This document shows, piece by piece, positions 51,085 to 62,457 of a stretch of 64,000 nucleotides of DNA. The stretch is from Antedon mediterranea. Taxonomy: Eukaryota > Echinodermata > Crinoidea > Comatulida > Antedonidae. Every line of letters starts with the position of its first letter. Positions within the stretch are counted from its first letter, which is position 1. The DNA is taken from contig NC_092670.1 of assembly GCF_964355755.1 (NCBI RefSeq), positions 23,311,201 to 23,375,200 of the forward strand. The letters are read 5' to 3'. Under the pieces are notes generated by a model. That model had not been told where the DNA came from. It saw only the letters and a program-made list of their open reading frames with translations, and did no database searches. The position numbers and the translations under genes are program-made.

Positions 51085-51361
51085 TTAAAGATATATTGTC
51101 TCCCTGAAAAAAAACCTTGCTTTTGTTGTTGAATAAATGCCATTTTAATGTACCATAATTAGTTATTCATCATTAATATAAAGCAAAAAAAATGGTCAAA
51201 TTGGCTGAGAGGCAATGTGATTTTAGTTGAATTAATGGTTGTTTTTTTTTTTTTTTCAACAGAAGTTATTCAATATTAAAACTATAAAATGGTTTATTCA
51301 AAGATTTATTTTATTTGAATCTGCAGTGTTCTTGTTTTTTGGGGACAATGTTATTTTGAAG
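51085..51361. mobile_element. Family C element, copy 4
   Basis: TTAAAGATATATTGTCTCCC at the left; the diverged right end is GGGGACAATGTTATTTTGAA. On the minus strand it contains AATAAA hexamers (51305-51310 and 51293-51298) about 175 nt past the SMDT1 stop, so it may supply the SMDT1 polyadenylation signal. Confidence 0.78.
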
Positions 51362-51482
51362 GGTCTTTTTGCAGAAATAATCTTAGGCTAGGTATGTGAA
51401 AATTAAGAAGGTGCATTATCTGAAAATAAAATGGAAAAATGTATAGGCACCCACTTCCTTCAAGTCAATTGTAAATACCTTT

Positions 51483-52891
51483 TTAATCATCATCTTCAGG
51501 AACGAAAATGTCATTTTCTTCCAAGAAGGCGGCACCTTCTTTACTGATGGTGGCACCGACATACATGAATGGTGCGACTACGATGGCGACTATAGGCAGG
51601 CCGAACCGCACTCTGCTTGGAGCAGGCAGAATAGCACCGTTGGTATTGGTTACAACATTCCTAACAAACTGGTTAGCAACATGATTGCTCTTCAAGAGAA
51701 AAAATAGTTAATGTTGTGTAATATTAATAATATTAATTCAAATCCTTGATGTTTACATTATACAGTAATCTGGTAGAACATTCATTACATTATTGTAATT
51801 ATAAAAATAACAAATATAAATGAAAGCACTCAGAAACTGAGTGAATTATGCACTTGTCAATTGTATGACCCACTATACGACCCCCGGGAGAGGTGCGTCA
51901 TTTGTCCGATGTGCGTCATACTTTTGAATACCATGACGCACCCGTGCGTCAAAAAGGTGACTTACCTTTAGGTGACCATGACGCACCCATTTTGACGCAC
52001 TGTGACCATGTTGTTTATGATATGGTGGGTGGTAAAGTGACGGACATTGACACACCTTGTTCATTGATGTGACGTACCATCTAGGTTTTTTGACGCACCC
52101 CTGCGTCAGTAATTATTTGTAAATGACGCACCTCTCCCGGGGGTCGTATAGTGAGTTATACAATTGACAAGTGCATTACGTGTTGATATTTCGGCCTATG
52201 TTAATAGAATACAAATTTTTCATTTTTAATTTGTGAATAATAATATTATAATTAACTAATTTTCTTGAATTTCAATAGAATAGGCATATTCTGTAACAGT
52301 AAGTATATATATACACGGTACACCGATTTACACCGTAAATGAATGATTGTAGGCGTTATCGTGCTAACAAAAAAAAGCAAGTACTACTACCCTAATAATC
52401 CTACCTAGCTAGCTAACAACTATCTAGCCTACAGTAAGCCCTCTAGAATTAGATTAAAGTTAGGCGTAGCTAGTAAAAAAATTGTAAAAACTTTGAGGTC
52501 TAGACTACTACTAGGCCTAGTTATAACTTTACTAGGCCTAGGCCTATATCATAAATTAGTTAAAATATAGGCTAGGCCCTAGTACAGTCCATGTCTGGAT
52601 GCCAGGCCTACCAATACAATACATGGACACACGCCAAAAGGCCATCTGTACTCTTCACGTATCATCCGCGCCCCGTTACGTGATCCGTCAGGAGGCCTAC
52701 TAATTTACGGTCACACTAATAATAGTGACTAATCTACTATATGCTTAACGAAACCTAAATAATTTTACAAAAAAACATCTAAAATCCTTATACTTGAAAT
52801 GGTAATTAAAAGCAATAGATAATTTTACTTTAAACCCGAAGAAAGACTGCTTTAGTTTTAGCAATTGCAGTCCTCTAACCATTGACGCCAT
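51483..52891 (-). CDS. SMDT1: SMDT1 / EMRE, mitochondrial calcium uniporter subunit
   Basis: Essential MCU regulator, the single-pass inner-membrane protein that metazoan MCU needs to conduct Ca2+ and that couples it to MICU1. Two exons on the minus strand, 52891-52829 and 51689-51483, joined in phase 0 by a GT-AG intron, give 89 aa; human EMRE is about 107. Exon 1 (MASMVRGLQLLKLKQSFFGF) is basic, acid-free and aliphatic, as expected of a mitochondrial presequence. Exon 2 has the family signatures: GAILPAP (39-45), a membrane helix from FGLPIVAIVVAPFMYVGATI (about 50-69) and the C-terminal IFVPEDDD acidic tail. Exon 1 rests on position, splice fit and composition; exon 2 on direct family similarity. 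The ~1.1-kb intron holds a family B element. No defects seen. Confidence 0.93.
51849..52175. mobile_element. Family B element, copy 4
   Basis: About 327 bp in the SMDT1 intron, both ends intact, very similar to copy 1 at 6.7 kb. Its 63-aa frame repeats that of copy 1 (starts [20 protein letters not shown]). The near-identity indicates recent activity. Confidence 0.9.
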
Positions 52892-53355
52892 TTTTCGTTG
52901 TTTGTGTTGATATTTTAATAAGGTCAACAAATCTATTTCTATTTAAATTCAGATACGTAAATAAATAAATAATATACACAGATAATTTAGGTTAATATTT
53001 AATTTTCAAATATTTGTTTTTATATTTTTAATAACAATATAATTATTTTAGAAGTTAAATAAACTTTTGGTAGATCCAATAAATAGGTAGATCTTGACCG
53101 TGAACTTTTGATCCTCCTCAATTCACACACGTCGCGTAAAAACTTCACTTCGTGTTATTGCATTCATTTTTTGTAAATGGCACGGGGTTTACTGTATTAT
53201 TGCAAAATCAGTTCACGTGAAATGATTATAAAGTTAAAACGATGTCCTTGGAGGAGGTATTTATTATCTATAGACTCAGTAATATATATAGGCCTATCTA
53301 GACTATGAGGCTACTAGGCTAGGCCTCTTTCTTAATATATCTCTCCTCTATCTTA
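52180..53355. other. SMDT1 intron and upstream region
   Basis: 52180-52828 is intron and 52892-53355 is upstream of the SMDT1 ATG. Many TAGGCCTA words occur at 52500-52700 and 53285-53330. No second gene is supported. Confidence 0.4.
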
Positions 53356-53403
53356 TTATTGTTGTGATTTTAGGTTGGTGCTGGAATGGCCTGATATTGA
53401 TAA

Positions 53404-54833
53404 TTAAAGCCCCATTCCCTACGTTTTTTAGATCTAATTTAAGATCACAAACTATATTTAATGTAAAAATAATACTACATGGTCCTATTGCGATAACTTT
53501 TTTCGTCTTTAAACGGTTAAAAATGTGAAAAATAAATCGATTCTAATAACGCTGTGGCTAAAGATACGGTACCGTATTCTAACTTCTGTTTACTAAAGGT
53601 ACGGTAAAATTACATTATGTCATAACCAGCCAATGGGGTGCTGGTACGTGTGTGACGTCATCGTATAAGGACTTTGTGGATTTTTTTTCATATCGCGAAA
53701 ACAGTGATCAACCGCATTTTCTTGATGCTTTATTTATCGCTATTATCGCCGTCGTGTGTGACAAAAACTAAATGTAGCCTACGTCTGTTATTATTATTGA
53801 AAAGCCAAAACATGTTGATTTTAATTTTAGAATACAGAAAACCGTTTCAAAAGAGGCCTAGGCCTACTTACTACGTATACTATAACCTCATTGTATGAGT
53901 TTGTTTGTGTAGAGGAAAAGCGATGCCAGGCTGGGGCCAGCTGCATGTGTGAGCTGATTTCTGTGACTCGTCAGCCCTGGGGCTACTGTCTAAATCATAG
54001 TATTTGAGGGCCCCTTAATTGTCCGCATTTGCTTGTTGTTTATCGTCACCATTGTAAACAAAGTTTAATAAAAAATATAGGCCTAAATAGGCCATTTTGG
54101 AATAAAAATAAAACCCTCATCTGCAGCGCACACACATCCACGCAGCCTGGCGCCGCCGATAGGAATTCTCTACATATATAATACAACAGACGTGATATGA
54201 AAAAAAATCCCAAGTTCTTATACGATGACGTCACACACGTACCAGCACCCCATTGGCTGATTATGACGTAATGCAATTTTACCGTACCTTTAGTAAACAG
54301 AAGTTAGAATACGGTACCGTATCTTTAGCCACAGCGTTCTAATAATTATAGCGGCCCGCTATAAATCCCAAAATGCATTGCGCGCGGATTGATATTTTTG
54401 TTTTTCACCTGTAATTCGCCCACTTTTCGATCGATCGTGAAGCCAAAACAAATGGAAGACTCCTAACTTTTCAGCGAAAATACCGGGTTTTCCCCAATTT
54501 GTATCAACGGAGTCTGGCAAAAATAGAAAGACAATTAATACAGCAACTATACAACGTCAGGCTAGGTATATAGCTAGCGTACGATGTTCGTACGTTATCG
54601 ATGTTTACCAGCTAGGCCTACAAAACTAAGCCTAGCTAGGCTAGGCCTAAGACCGTCCACGAGAGGTTGATCGCCGCGAGCTACTTAGGTAGTGCATTGT
54701 TTCTCACTTTTTATCATAATTTACCATAAAACGTACATTTAAGACAAGGAATGACATGGTTTAATGTTTTTAAAGTGATATATATGTATTATTTTCCAAA
54801 AAACGTCCAAAATTGCAGGGAAGGGGTCTTTAA
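53404..54833. mobile_element. TTAA-flanked element D, copy 1, in LTR
   Basis: Ends TTAAAGCCCCATTCCCTACG and CAGGGAAGGGGTCTTTAA, with TTAA duplicated; the uninterrupted LTR reads AATTAAAGCTACT at the same place. Without its own internal insertion it would be about 640 bp. A second copy, inverted, lies at 62546-63127. TTAA targets are the hallmark of piggyBac-type transposition; no transposase is present. Confidence 0.88.
53549..54337. mobile_element. Element E inside element D
   Basis: 789 bp with ~125-bp inverted repeats starting ACGCTGTGGCTAAAGATACG and ending in the mirror image. It is flanked by TCTAATA on each side (53542-53548, 54338-54344), and the second copy of D lacks it, proving the insertion. 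A 7-8 bp duplication suits a hAT-like or related mechanism. Non-coding. Confidence 0.9.
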
Positions 54834-55000
54834 AGCTACTAGGCTTACCTTAACAGTCCCGCTTGTCCTAAATCACACACAATGTAAATGAGCAAGTCCA
54901 AGTCAATATATATAATTGGTATCTTCCGCCTTGTTTGCTTGGTTTCCTGCTTCGAATAGACCGGTTCGGGCGGCGTCGAGGTCCCACGTTAACATTTGCA

Positions 55001-55646
55001 CACATACACCAACCTATGCAAAATGTGTCGAGGCTAATCGACAGCTAGGCAAGACACATTCAACTAAGTAGTAATTAGAAATAGCCCATAGAAAGCTTAG
55101 ACCCACAAGAAGAATGTTTATAATTTGTGTACTGTAATTTTTTAATTCTGCTATTTTATTATCAAACAATATGCATGTACTCAAAGGAACTTTAAAAATG
55201 CGCGTATATGAACACATGAGATGGAAAGATTAGAACCACGAGAATAAAAAATCTATTTTTGTGTAATGTAATTGTTTAAATTTGCTGACTTATTACTCGG
55301 ACTGTGTCATACCTAACAGTAACACACACGTCACACCCACACAGACTACTAGAATAATAATTAGGCCTAATAGTATTAATAGAAACTATAATTTTAACAC
55401 GTAATTCTTTAGTAATACAATAATTATATTAAAAACTATCATAAACTAAAGGCTGATTATTTCGACAATCCACACAAAACGCCGCTATTCTTTTATGAAA
55501 TCGCACGCCGCAACCACAGCGGAGATAGGCCTAGAATCGTATCGCAGTTGTGTCGCGTAATCACTTCTTGTTGTTATACGCTTGGGTGCACACGGAACAA
55601 GAAAATTTAACTGATGAATTATTCATGTTTATTTTGTGACGTTTCA
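55001..55646. other. 3' internal region of the LTR element
   Basis: Between the damaged LTR and the end of the protease frame. AT-rich, several TAGGCC words, no coding match. Confidence 0.4.
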
Positions 55647-58600
55647 TTAAGGCGTCCCCAACTTATGTACGAAAAAAAAAATCGCCGCCGGCACCCCCTC
55701 GGGTTGGTTACCGTCATCGTCCGCTTGGTTCAACAAAGCATCATTGGTCGGAGTCACCCCCGTCTGGAACACACTCACCCCTTCAGCTTCCCTGGCCGTA
55801 CCTATCTGTCTACCCTTTTTCATAGTAAGATAGTGATCAGATGTGTTGATGACACAGATGCATGGCGCATCAGTGCGTAGATGTAAAGTTGCCGGTATCG
55901 CCACATCGTCAGTAGTTGGAACTGGCTCTATAAAGAAATCAGGCATAGATACATTGTTAGTCACAAGTTTACATTTAACATGAGCGGCTGAGTGAGGAGG
56001 GATTACTCTCCGTTTAGCCACTGTTACCTGGGCAACCCTAGGTTCCACCGGTGAATCCCCTCTTAGAGATATGGTACTGCCCCCAATTGCCAGAAGCAAA
56101 TTTCCACAATCGATAACGTCTCCCTGTGGATGAAGGAAATCCCCGCCCAAGAGCGTATCGTCGTTGATGGGGGCAACATAAAAGAATTCCTGGTACTCTT
56201 TGGTTCCCAATGTAAACTTTAGAGGCCCCACCTTCGAACATGGCATAGATGTCCCCCTTCCTGCCAAAGTAAAGGACAGGGTGGATCTAGACTCAAACTT
56301 TATCGGATAGTATAGTAAAATCCGCTGCAGTGTCCACGACTGCGTCAATTTTTCGATTTAACCCTGCTGATAACAATCCGAGTTTGAGTCTCTTCAGTTC
56401 TGGTTGTCGTCGGTGTAGATGATTCAATCAGCCCCAAGATAATTGTAGATGGCTCGATGATCGTCACAGGATCCGGTGCTACCTCCTCTGTATTTGCAGG
56501 CTTGGCCATCGGGCCCGGCTTGGAGATAGTTGACAAGCCATCATCTTCCTGGCCTGCTTCCGGAACCGGGTTAGGTCGTCGGCCCTCTGACCCAACCCTT
56601 ACTCGTTTAACGGATCCTGCTCATTGCCACTAACCGGATGCAAACGGCTCGCTAACCTCTGACAATCCCTGCGGAAATGTCCCACCTCCTTACATTCAAA
56701 GCAAGCTAGTTCGCCTTGTCTCATGAAACGCATGAGCTGATCCAATTGATCCCGTATGGCTGCAATCTCCGTGTACACGGTGCTCTCCACCCATCCCAGA
56801 TTGGTATTCAACGTCTGGAAATTACTCTCCACAGCGGCCAAACGGGCCTCCTTAGTAGGAGTATTGTTGGTTGGTGGCACCGGCGTCACAGTTCGAGGCT
56901 GGTTTTGGCCGCCAGTAGGTGCGGGTTCCGGAGGAACCCAAGCCGGTGCTGGCCTCTGAAACGTTACACGGTTTCCCCTCATAGGCCTCCCTCGCACCTG
57001 CTTAATGGATACCTCATCGCCAGTTTCACCCTCGGTATCGTCCTGGTCCTCTGAAGGTAGCTGAAAAGATAGTGGGGGTGCAAAAGAAGTACGGACCGTG
57101 GACCTAACATGAGGTTTCACGGTATCCTTAACCTTACTCTTACGTTTACTATATAGCCCCCTATAACTATCATATTCTTCAAACTCCCTAATAGCTCTGG
57201 GAATAGTTGAACAGTGCTTGTGCATGACGTGTCTACCCACTTCTGCGTCCCTGCACCCAATACAAAACCTAACTACGGCTTGCTCCTGGATCCACTCCTT
57301 GGGCAAATCCTTAAACGCCTTCCTAGTCAGGTTAGCACTCTATCTCCCCATTCCTCTATAGTCTCTCCCTCATTTTGCGTAGCAGTCTCTAATTTAGCTT
57401 GGAGGACCGCGGGGAGCTCGTCCTCATTAAAGCGTCGGTTGAAAGCTCTAATAATCCGCCTAAAGCCGATATCAGCGTTCATTTCTATTAGATTCACATA
57501 GAACTCAGCCGCCGCCCCGTCTAAACACCAAGTAAGGACGTCCTTACTTTCACGGTTTGTGAGTTCCTGCTCATCTATAAATGAAGCCAATCGTCGCTTA
57601 AAAAAGGATCAGTTGTCTCCCCTCCCCCTAAACGTTAGAGACAGGTATATCTTTTTTACGCATTCTCCTACGTTCTAAAAGACCCTGCCGGCCTTCATAG
57701 TGCCAGATTCTCGAGGTGGTCCTGAGACACTCCACTGCTGTCCTAGCCCCTGCACTATGTCTATCCGACTCTCTACTCCTGCTACTATCAGTATCAGTAC
57801 CATCCCTACTAAGGTCACTATCGCTGGTCGATGGAGATCGCCGGCGAGTCCTAGTTTTAGACCTAGCGTTTTTAGATAGTCTCCTGGGGAGTCTTTCCTC
57901 CTCGTCCTCCCTAGAGCTAAAACACGAGTCTAAGGTTATTGGAGATGACTTTTTGATGTAGCTCCTACGTTTTGTTGACCTACTCTTACCTCTATCCTGG
58001 TCAGAACGCCCAGCGGAGGTGGACGGCATATAAGCAGGGTTGTAGCTAAGAATTGTTGAGGGTGGAAAAAAAAATTGTGAGGGTGGTTTTTTACTAAGCT
58101 TGCGAGCGAAGCGAGGAACTTAGGCTGGGGGCCAGGGGGCCGGCAAGGGCCCCCGGTCGGGGTTCAGGGGCCGAAGGCCCCTGAAAAAATTTGCTATATT
58201 GACCTTTATAAGACTCATTTTAATGATGGTTTATATGTGTAATTTTTTACATTTTTTTTTATTAATAATATTATCATTGTTCAGGTGAATGATTTTAATA
58301 AAGCAAAACAATACTTTTACCATGGACGTAATTATACGTACCTCCCGGTTTATACCTCCATGCTTTGACAGTGTAAGTGTAGGCCTGCCATTTGGACCTA
58401 AACATAACTGCCTTTGTGGTTACCTTGCCCCTGAAGAACGCCTAGGCCTAGCTAGCTTGCATGAATTAAATAAATTTGTTCGATTTAGCCGAGAATATTT
58501 TTTCAAGATAAAAACCTCTTATTGATATTCATGCCGCACAACAACCACGTAGAAAAACATCACGATGTACTTACATGAACGAACGTACATTTCGCCAGGT

Positions 58601-59683
58601 CTGCGGCCTGGGCGATGAATGATCTAGGCTATCATCCGAGCCATACTACAGTATACTCGCGCTAATGATGTAATTCACAAAATAAAAAATAATAACAGTA
58701 CAAGATATATAGTATGTTTCAATTCAATGGTTTTTTAATAAATACACGTAGTCGGGAAGTTACTCCACAAAGCAGTCGGCGTGGAACGGTTGATTAGCCT
58801 ACAGTTTAATTCGCCGGTTTTTTTAAATATTCTCCATGATTCATTCATACAGAGGAGATAAGAAAATCGCGCACAGCATGCAAAGCTAGCAAGCTGCATG
58901 CTAGGTTGTGATGTTCACTCAAGTGGAACTTGAGCGTACCGTCCAATCAGCATTAAGTACATGACAGTTCTGCTTGGTTGATTTTCAACAAAGCTGTGTG
59001 TTTTGTGCTAGGCTAGTACCTAGCTGCATTGTGCGATGTGAGCTTGTGTTAGCTAGAATATGCCCGATATTTCGCGGAAAAAAAAGGAATTTAGGGTGGG
59101 CGGACAGGTACGTCTGACGCTGGGCGGAAGGCCTTAAAATTAGCTTTAGACTGGGCGGGAGGCTTTTAGGCAGGGCGGCCCCGCCCGGCTCCGCCCTGCA
59201 CAATTACATCCCTGTATAAGCCCTAAGCCCACCTTCGAGATAGCGAGGATCACTAGCAGGTCCTGTAGTATAATACGTACCTGGTACGTCTAATAGAGGA
59301 GTAGCCTGGGGCGATGGGAGGACGTGGTATCGACCACTATGGCCCCCGTTATTTTGCACCCGATATGCCCCTTCCATATCTACAGATTGTGAGACCTGCG
59401 ACCCCCTTCTGGCCGCTCTATTTTGTTTTTCCACTAGAGGTGCCACATTATCTATCATTTGGCCTACGCCTCCACCTAAACTCGGATTCGGTTGAAAATC
59501 CAGGTGGTCAACTAACCTGGCAGTACCGGCTACTCCGTGTATCTGGTGAATATTAGAGGACGTAATGTTGTCATGGGTAGCCTGCCATTTAACCATTCTA
59601 GTTGCTCGCTTCTTCCCTACATTAGGGACTCCATAAAGGTCTTGCACTTGGCAAAAGTTAACTAGAACCTTATTAGACGGCAT
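55647..59683 (-). pseudogene. gag and aspartic protease remains
   Basis: In coding order on the minus strand: an N-terminal gag frame from ATG 59683 (starts MPSNKVLVNF); the hAT-like insertion; an Arg/Ser-rich frame (58029-57628); a retrotransposon gag/capsid domain (57590-57327, with ESKDVLTWCLDGAAAEF); a frame (57306-56599) ending in a CCHC zinc knuckle CFECKEVGHFRRDC; and a retropepsin-like region (56348-55647, with LLGGDFLHPQGDVIDCGNLL). The protease active-site segment VVDTAADFTIL (about 56335-56303) is in a different frame from the rest of the protease. At least three frameshifts (near 57610, 57320 and 56310) plus the insertion inactivate it. The active site is DTA rather than the commoner DTG/DSG. 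Confidence 0.8.
58035..59214. mobile_element. hAT-like non-autonomous element in gag
   Basis: Ends CAGGGTTGTAGCTAAGAATT and the inverse of CAGGGATGTAATTGTGCAGG. TATAAG is present on both sides (58029-58034 and 59215-59220), and the gag reading frame resumes in register across one copy of it. Subterminal GGGGGCCAGGGGGCC and CCCTGAA words are typical of hAT elements. The ~1.2 kb interior has no transposase. Confidence 0.82.
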
Positions 59684-60395
59684 GATCTAAAAATTGTCTC
59701 TCTTCTATTTGATGGTTATGCTTCTAAATCTAGTTACAGTGTATGACAGATGTTATTACGCAAAGAGTACGATACAAATTAAAATACCGCCAGACGTAAT
59801 AAAAATTACAGGCCCAACAGTAGAATCAAATATTGTCAATGCAGTAACACACACACAATATTGCAAAATGGCTGTTGGAGATGCAAATATAATAAAATAT
59901 TTCACCAGCAAACCTGCAATGAAAAAAAACCCGTCAATACAGTTAACAACACTTACCACTAAACCTTCCTTTCTGTGAGATAAAAACCTGACTGACGGAC
60001 GAAAAAGATGTTATCAATAAAAACAATCAAGATAAAAATTAGTGGTGCCACTCAGCTCAACGGCCACGCCTAGTATCCCACTAGGTGATACGGCCTAATA
60101 AACTGCCCACTAATACTTCAACTATAGAAAAAAAATACAACTCCCGGTCCGTATCGACTCCCCCGCCGATACGCTAATCAGCAAGTATCCAAATGCCACA
60201 ATACTACGTGATTAACTTTACCGGTATGTTATACCTTCAATAAATATACCAACTTCAATAAACTAACAAATGCACCGTAAGCACAATAAGTTAATAGGTT
60301 TCGGAGGACGAAATACCTCGCGATCGACCCGATCACGTTAAGAATGCAAAGCAATCAAGGTTCCCACCTCTCCAAAAAAAAAATATATTCCAAGC
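59684..60395 (-). other. 5' leader of the LTR element
   Basis: Non-coding leader between the 5' LTR and the gag ATG. Short frames at 59694-59978 are unrecognised. No packaging element can be identified from sequence alone. Confidence 0.4.
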
Positions 60396-60413
60396 TTTTG
60401 CTCGCAGCGCCAA
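60396..60413 (-). promoter_or_regulatory. Candidate primer-binding site
   Basis: Immediately inside the 5' LTR the minus strand reads TTGGCGCTGCGAGCAAAA. TGGCGC at this position is characteristic of tRNA-primed LTR elements; I do not assign a tRNA. Confidence 0.6.
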
Positions 60414-60700
60414 TGTTGTGATTTTAGGTTGGTGCTGGAATGGTCTGATAATTAAAGCTACTAGGCTTACCTTAACAGTCCCGCTTGTCCTAAATCACAG
60501 TCCAAGTCCAAGTCAATATATATAATCGGTATCTTCCGCCTTGTTTGCTTGGTTCCCTGCTTCGAATAGACCGGTTCGGGCGGCGTCGAGGTCCCACGTT
60601 AACATTTGCATACCCCCTGTATGCAAATCAAGCTATCGGGGAGACACCCTTGTCCGGTCGGAGGGGTGGTCTGTTTACCCGGCGGGCGCCGTTCACAACA
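60414..60700 (-). repeat. 5' LTR, complete
   Basis: 287 bp, bounded on the plus strand by TGTTGTGATTTTAGG and GCCGTTCACAACA (perfect 8-bp terminal inverted repeat). Aligns with the damaged LTR at 53.4-55.0 kb. Confidence 0.88.
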
Positions 60701-62457
60701 TTATTCTTACTCTTAGCCTGGCCTGTGTGTGTCTGCTACTTTACTTAATATTAATTATTCTAGCCTACATTATAGTAGTATCATCAGGCAAGGCATCATC
60801 ATATAATAACTAGTTAGCTACTAGGTAGGATATAGAGGGCAGCCTACTAGATTCTAGAGAAGGCTTTTTAGCTAGAACTCCCCTTCTACATGATCAGGCT
60901 ACCAGTTACTACCAGTCAGATGTTGTAAGATTGAATATACCTTGTTTACCTTGAACTTCGGACATTGAGAACTAGCTCATTTGTCCCTCCATCATCATAA
61001 CTGCAAACTCTTCATTAACGTACGGGCGAAACTTGATGTGGTGGTCAGACCAATATTTAGCAATGCCCGATTTGAACTCATTGACCGATTGTGCCTCTAC
61101 TACATGAGGGTAATGAGTTCCAATCATCTACCACTCTTACCGAATATGCACTCTTTCTAACATTTAATTTTGTCTTGGGTTTAGAGACTTTGAAACTGTG
61201 TCCTCTAGTTTGTTTATAATTATATTTTGCAAAGAGCTTCTCATCATTTATTTTCTCATACTTATTAAATATTTTAAATGTTTGTAATGCATCAGCCCTT
61301 TTCTTTCTAAATACTAACGTAGGTAGGTCCAAAGCCTTCAACCTCTCTTCGTATGGTTTGTATCTTAATTCGGACACCAGCCTTGTTGATCTCTGTTGAA
61401 CTTTCTCCAGTCTGTCTTTATCTTTTTTATATAGTGGTATCCATGAGCTACCTCCATATTCCATCTTGGGTCTAACCATAGCTTTATACAGATACATGTA
61501 ACAGGGCTATCAAGATATTTGAAGGACCTACATATCATCCCCAGCATCATATTTGCAGATCTAGCAACTTTTGTAGTATGAGCCGAAAAATTCAATTTAT
61601 GATCTATTAAAATCCCCAAATCGGTTTCTTGTGTTATACTCTCAATGATCACTTTCGAAGGACCTTCTCCAATAAAATACTTAGACATACCATTTCTATA
61701 TCCAAAATGGATTACTTTGCATTTTGTTAAATTAAATGGCAACTGCCAGTCTGTAGACCATCTATACATTGCATCCACATCACATTGAAGCAAGGCACTA
61801 TCAGAATCAGATTGGATAACTCTAAACAATTTTGTATCGTCGGCAAAAAACTTGATTTCAGAATGAGAAATAACATCTGGAAGGTCATTTATAAATATAA
61901 CAAATAATAATGGTCCCAGGATACTGCCTTGGGGCACTCCACTAATTACATCACGCCATTCAGACTTTTTTCCATTGACAACCACCCTCTGCTTACGATC
62001 AATCAAAAAAGCTTTGATCCATCCTAATAAATTTCCAGAAACTCCATAAGACTTTAATTTTAACAGCAATCTTCCATGCGGAACTTTATCAAACGCCTTC
62101 TGAAAATCAAAGTAAATGCAATCAAATGAAAGACCTTTATCCAACCATGATGTCCACAAATCTATGACTTAATTAACTGAGTAACACATGACTTACCAGA
62201 ATGGAAGCCATGCTGTTGTTCTTTAAGCAGGTTACAAGTTTCCAAATGATCATAGATTTTATCTTTCACAAATTTCTCCATCGTTTTGCATAGTGGAAGT
62301 TAGGCTTACAGGTCTGTAATTCAATGGTTCACTTTTATTACCCTTTTTAAACAGAGGTACTACTTCAGCTCTCTTCCAAGAGTCAGGGACTTCTCCTACA
62401 GCCATTAATTTGTTAAATAATAAAGTAATTACTCCTTCAATAACGTCAGCAGTTTCT

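Larger units (their letters stand above)
53360..55000 (-). repeat. 3' LTR, split by nested insertions
   Basis: Two pieces, 53360-53403 and 54834-55000, align with the start and middle of the LTR at 60414-60613 (shared AGTCCCGCTTGTCCTAAATC, ATTGGTATCTTCCGCC / ATCGGTATCTTCCGCC, CGAATAGACCGGTTCGGGCG). The last ~90 bp of the LTR is missing or unrecognisable after 55000. Between the pieces sits element D (53404-54833). Confidence 0.85.
53360..60700 (-). mobile_element. LTR retrotransposon, gag-protease only, broken
   Basis: Read on the minus strand: 5' LTR (60700-60414), primer-binding region, ~700-nt leader, gag and aspartic-protease coding remains (59683-55647), then a damaged 3' LTR (55000-53360). 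The LTR termini are TGTTGTGA and TCACAACA. TTAT flanks both outer edges, a 4-bp target duplication. No reverse transcriptase, RNase H or integrase is present between protease and 3' LTR, so the element is non-autonomous, or deleted after insertion. Three later insertions lie inside it: a hAT-like element in gag and a nested pair in the 3' LTR. Confidence 0.82.

Noticed and set aside
56716-57501. Plus-strand ORFs across the gag region
   Set aside because: Antisense shadows of the gag coding remains.
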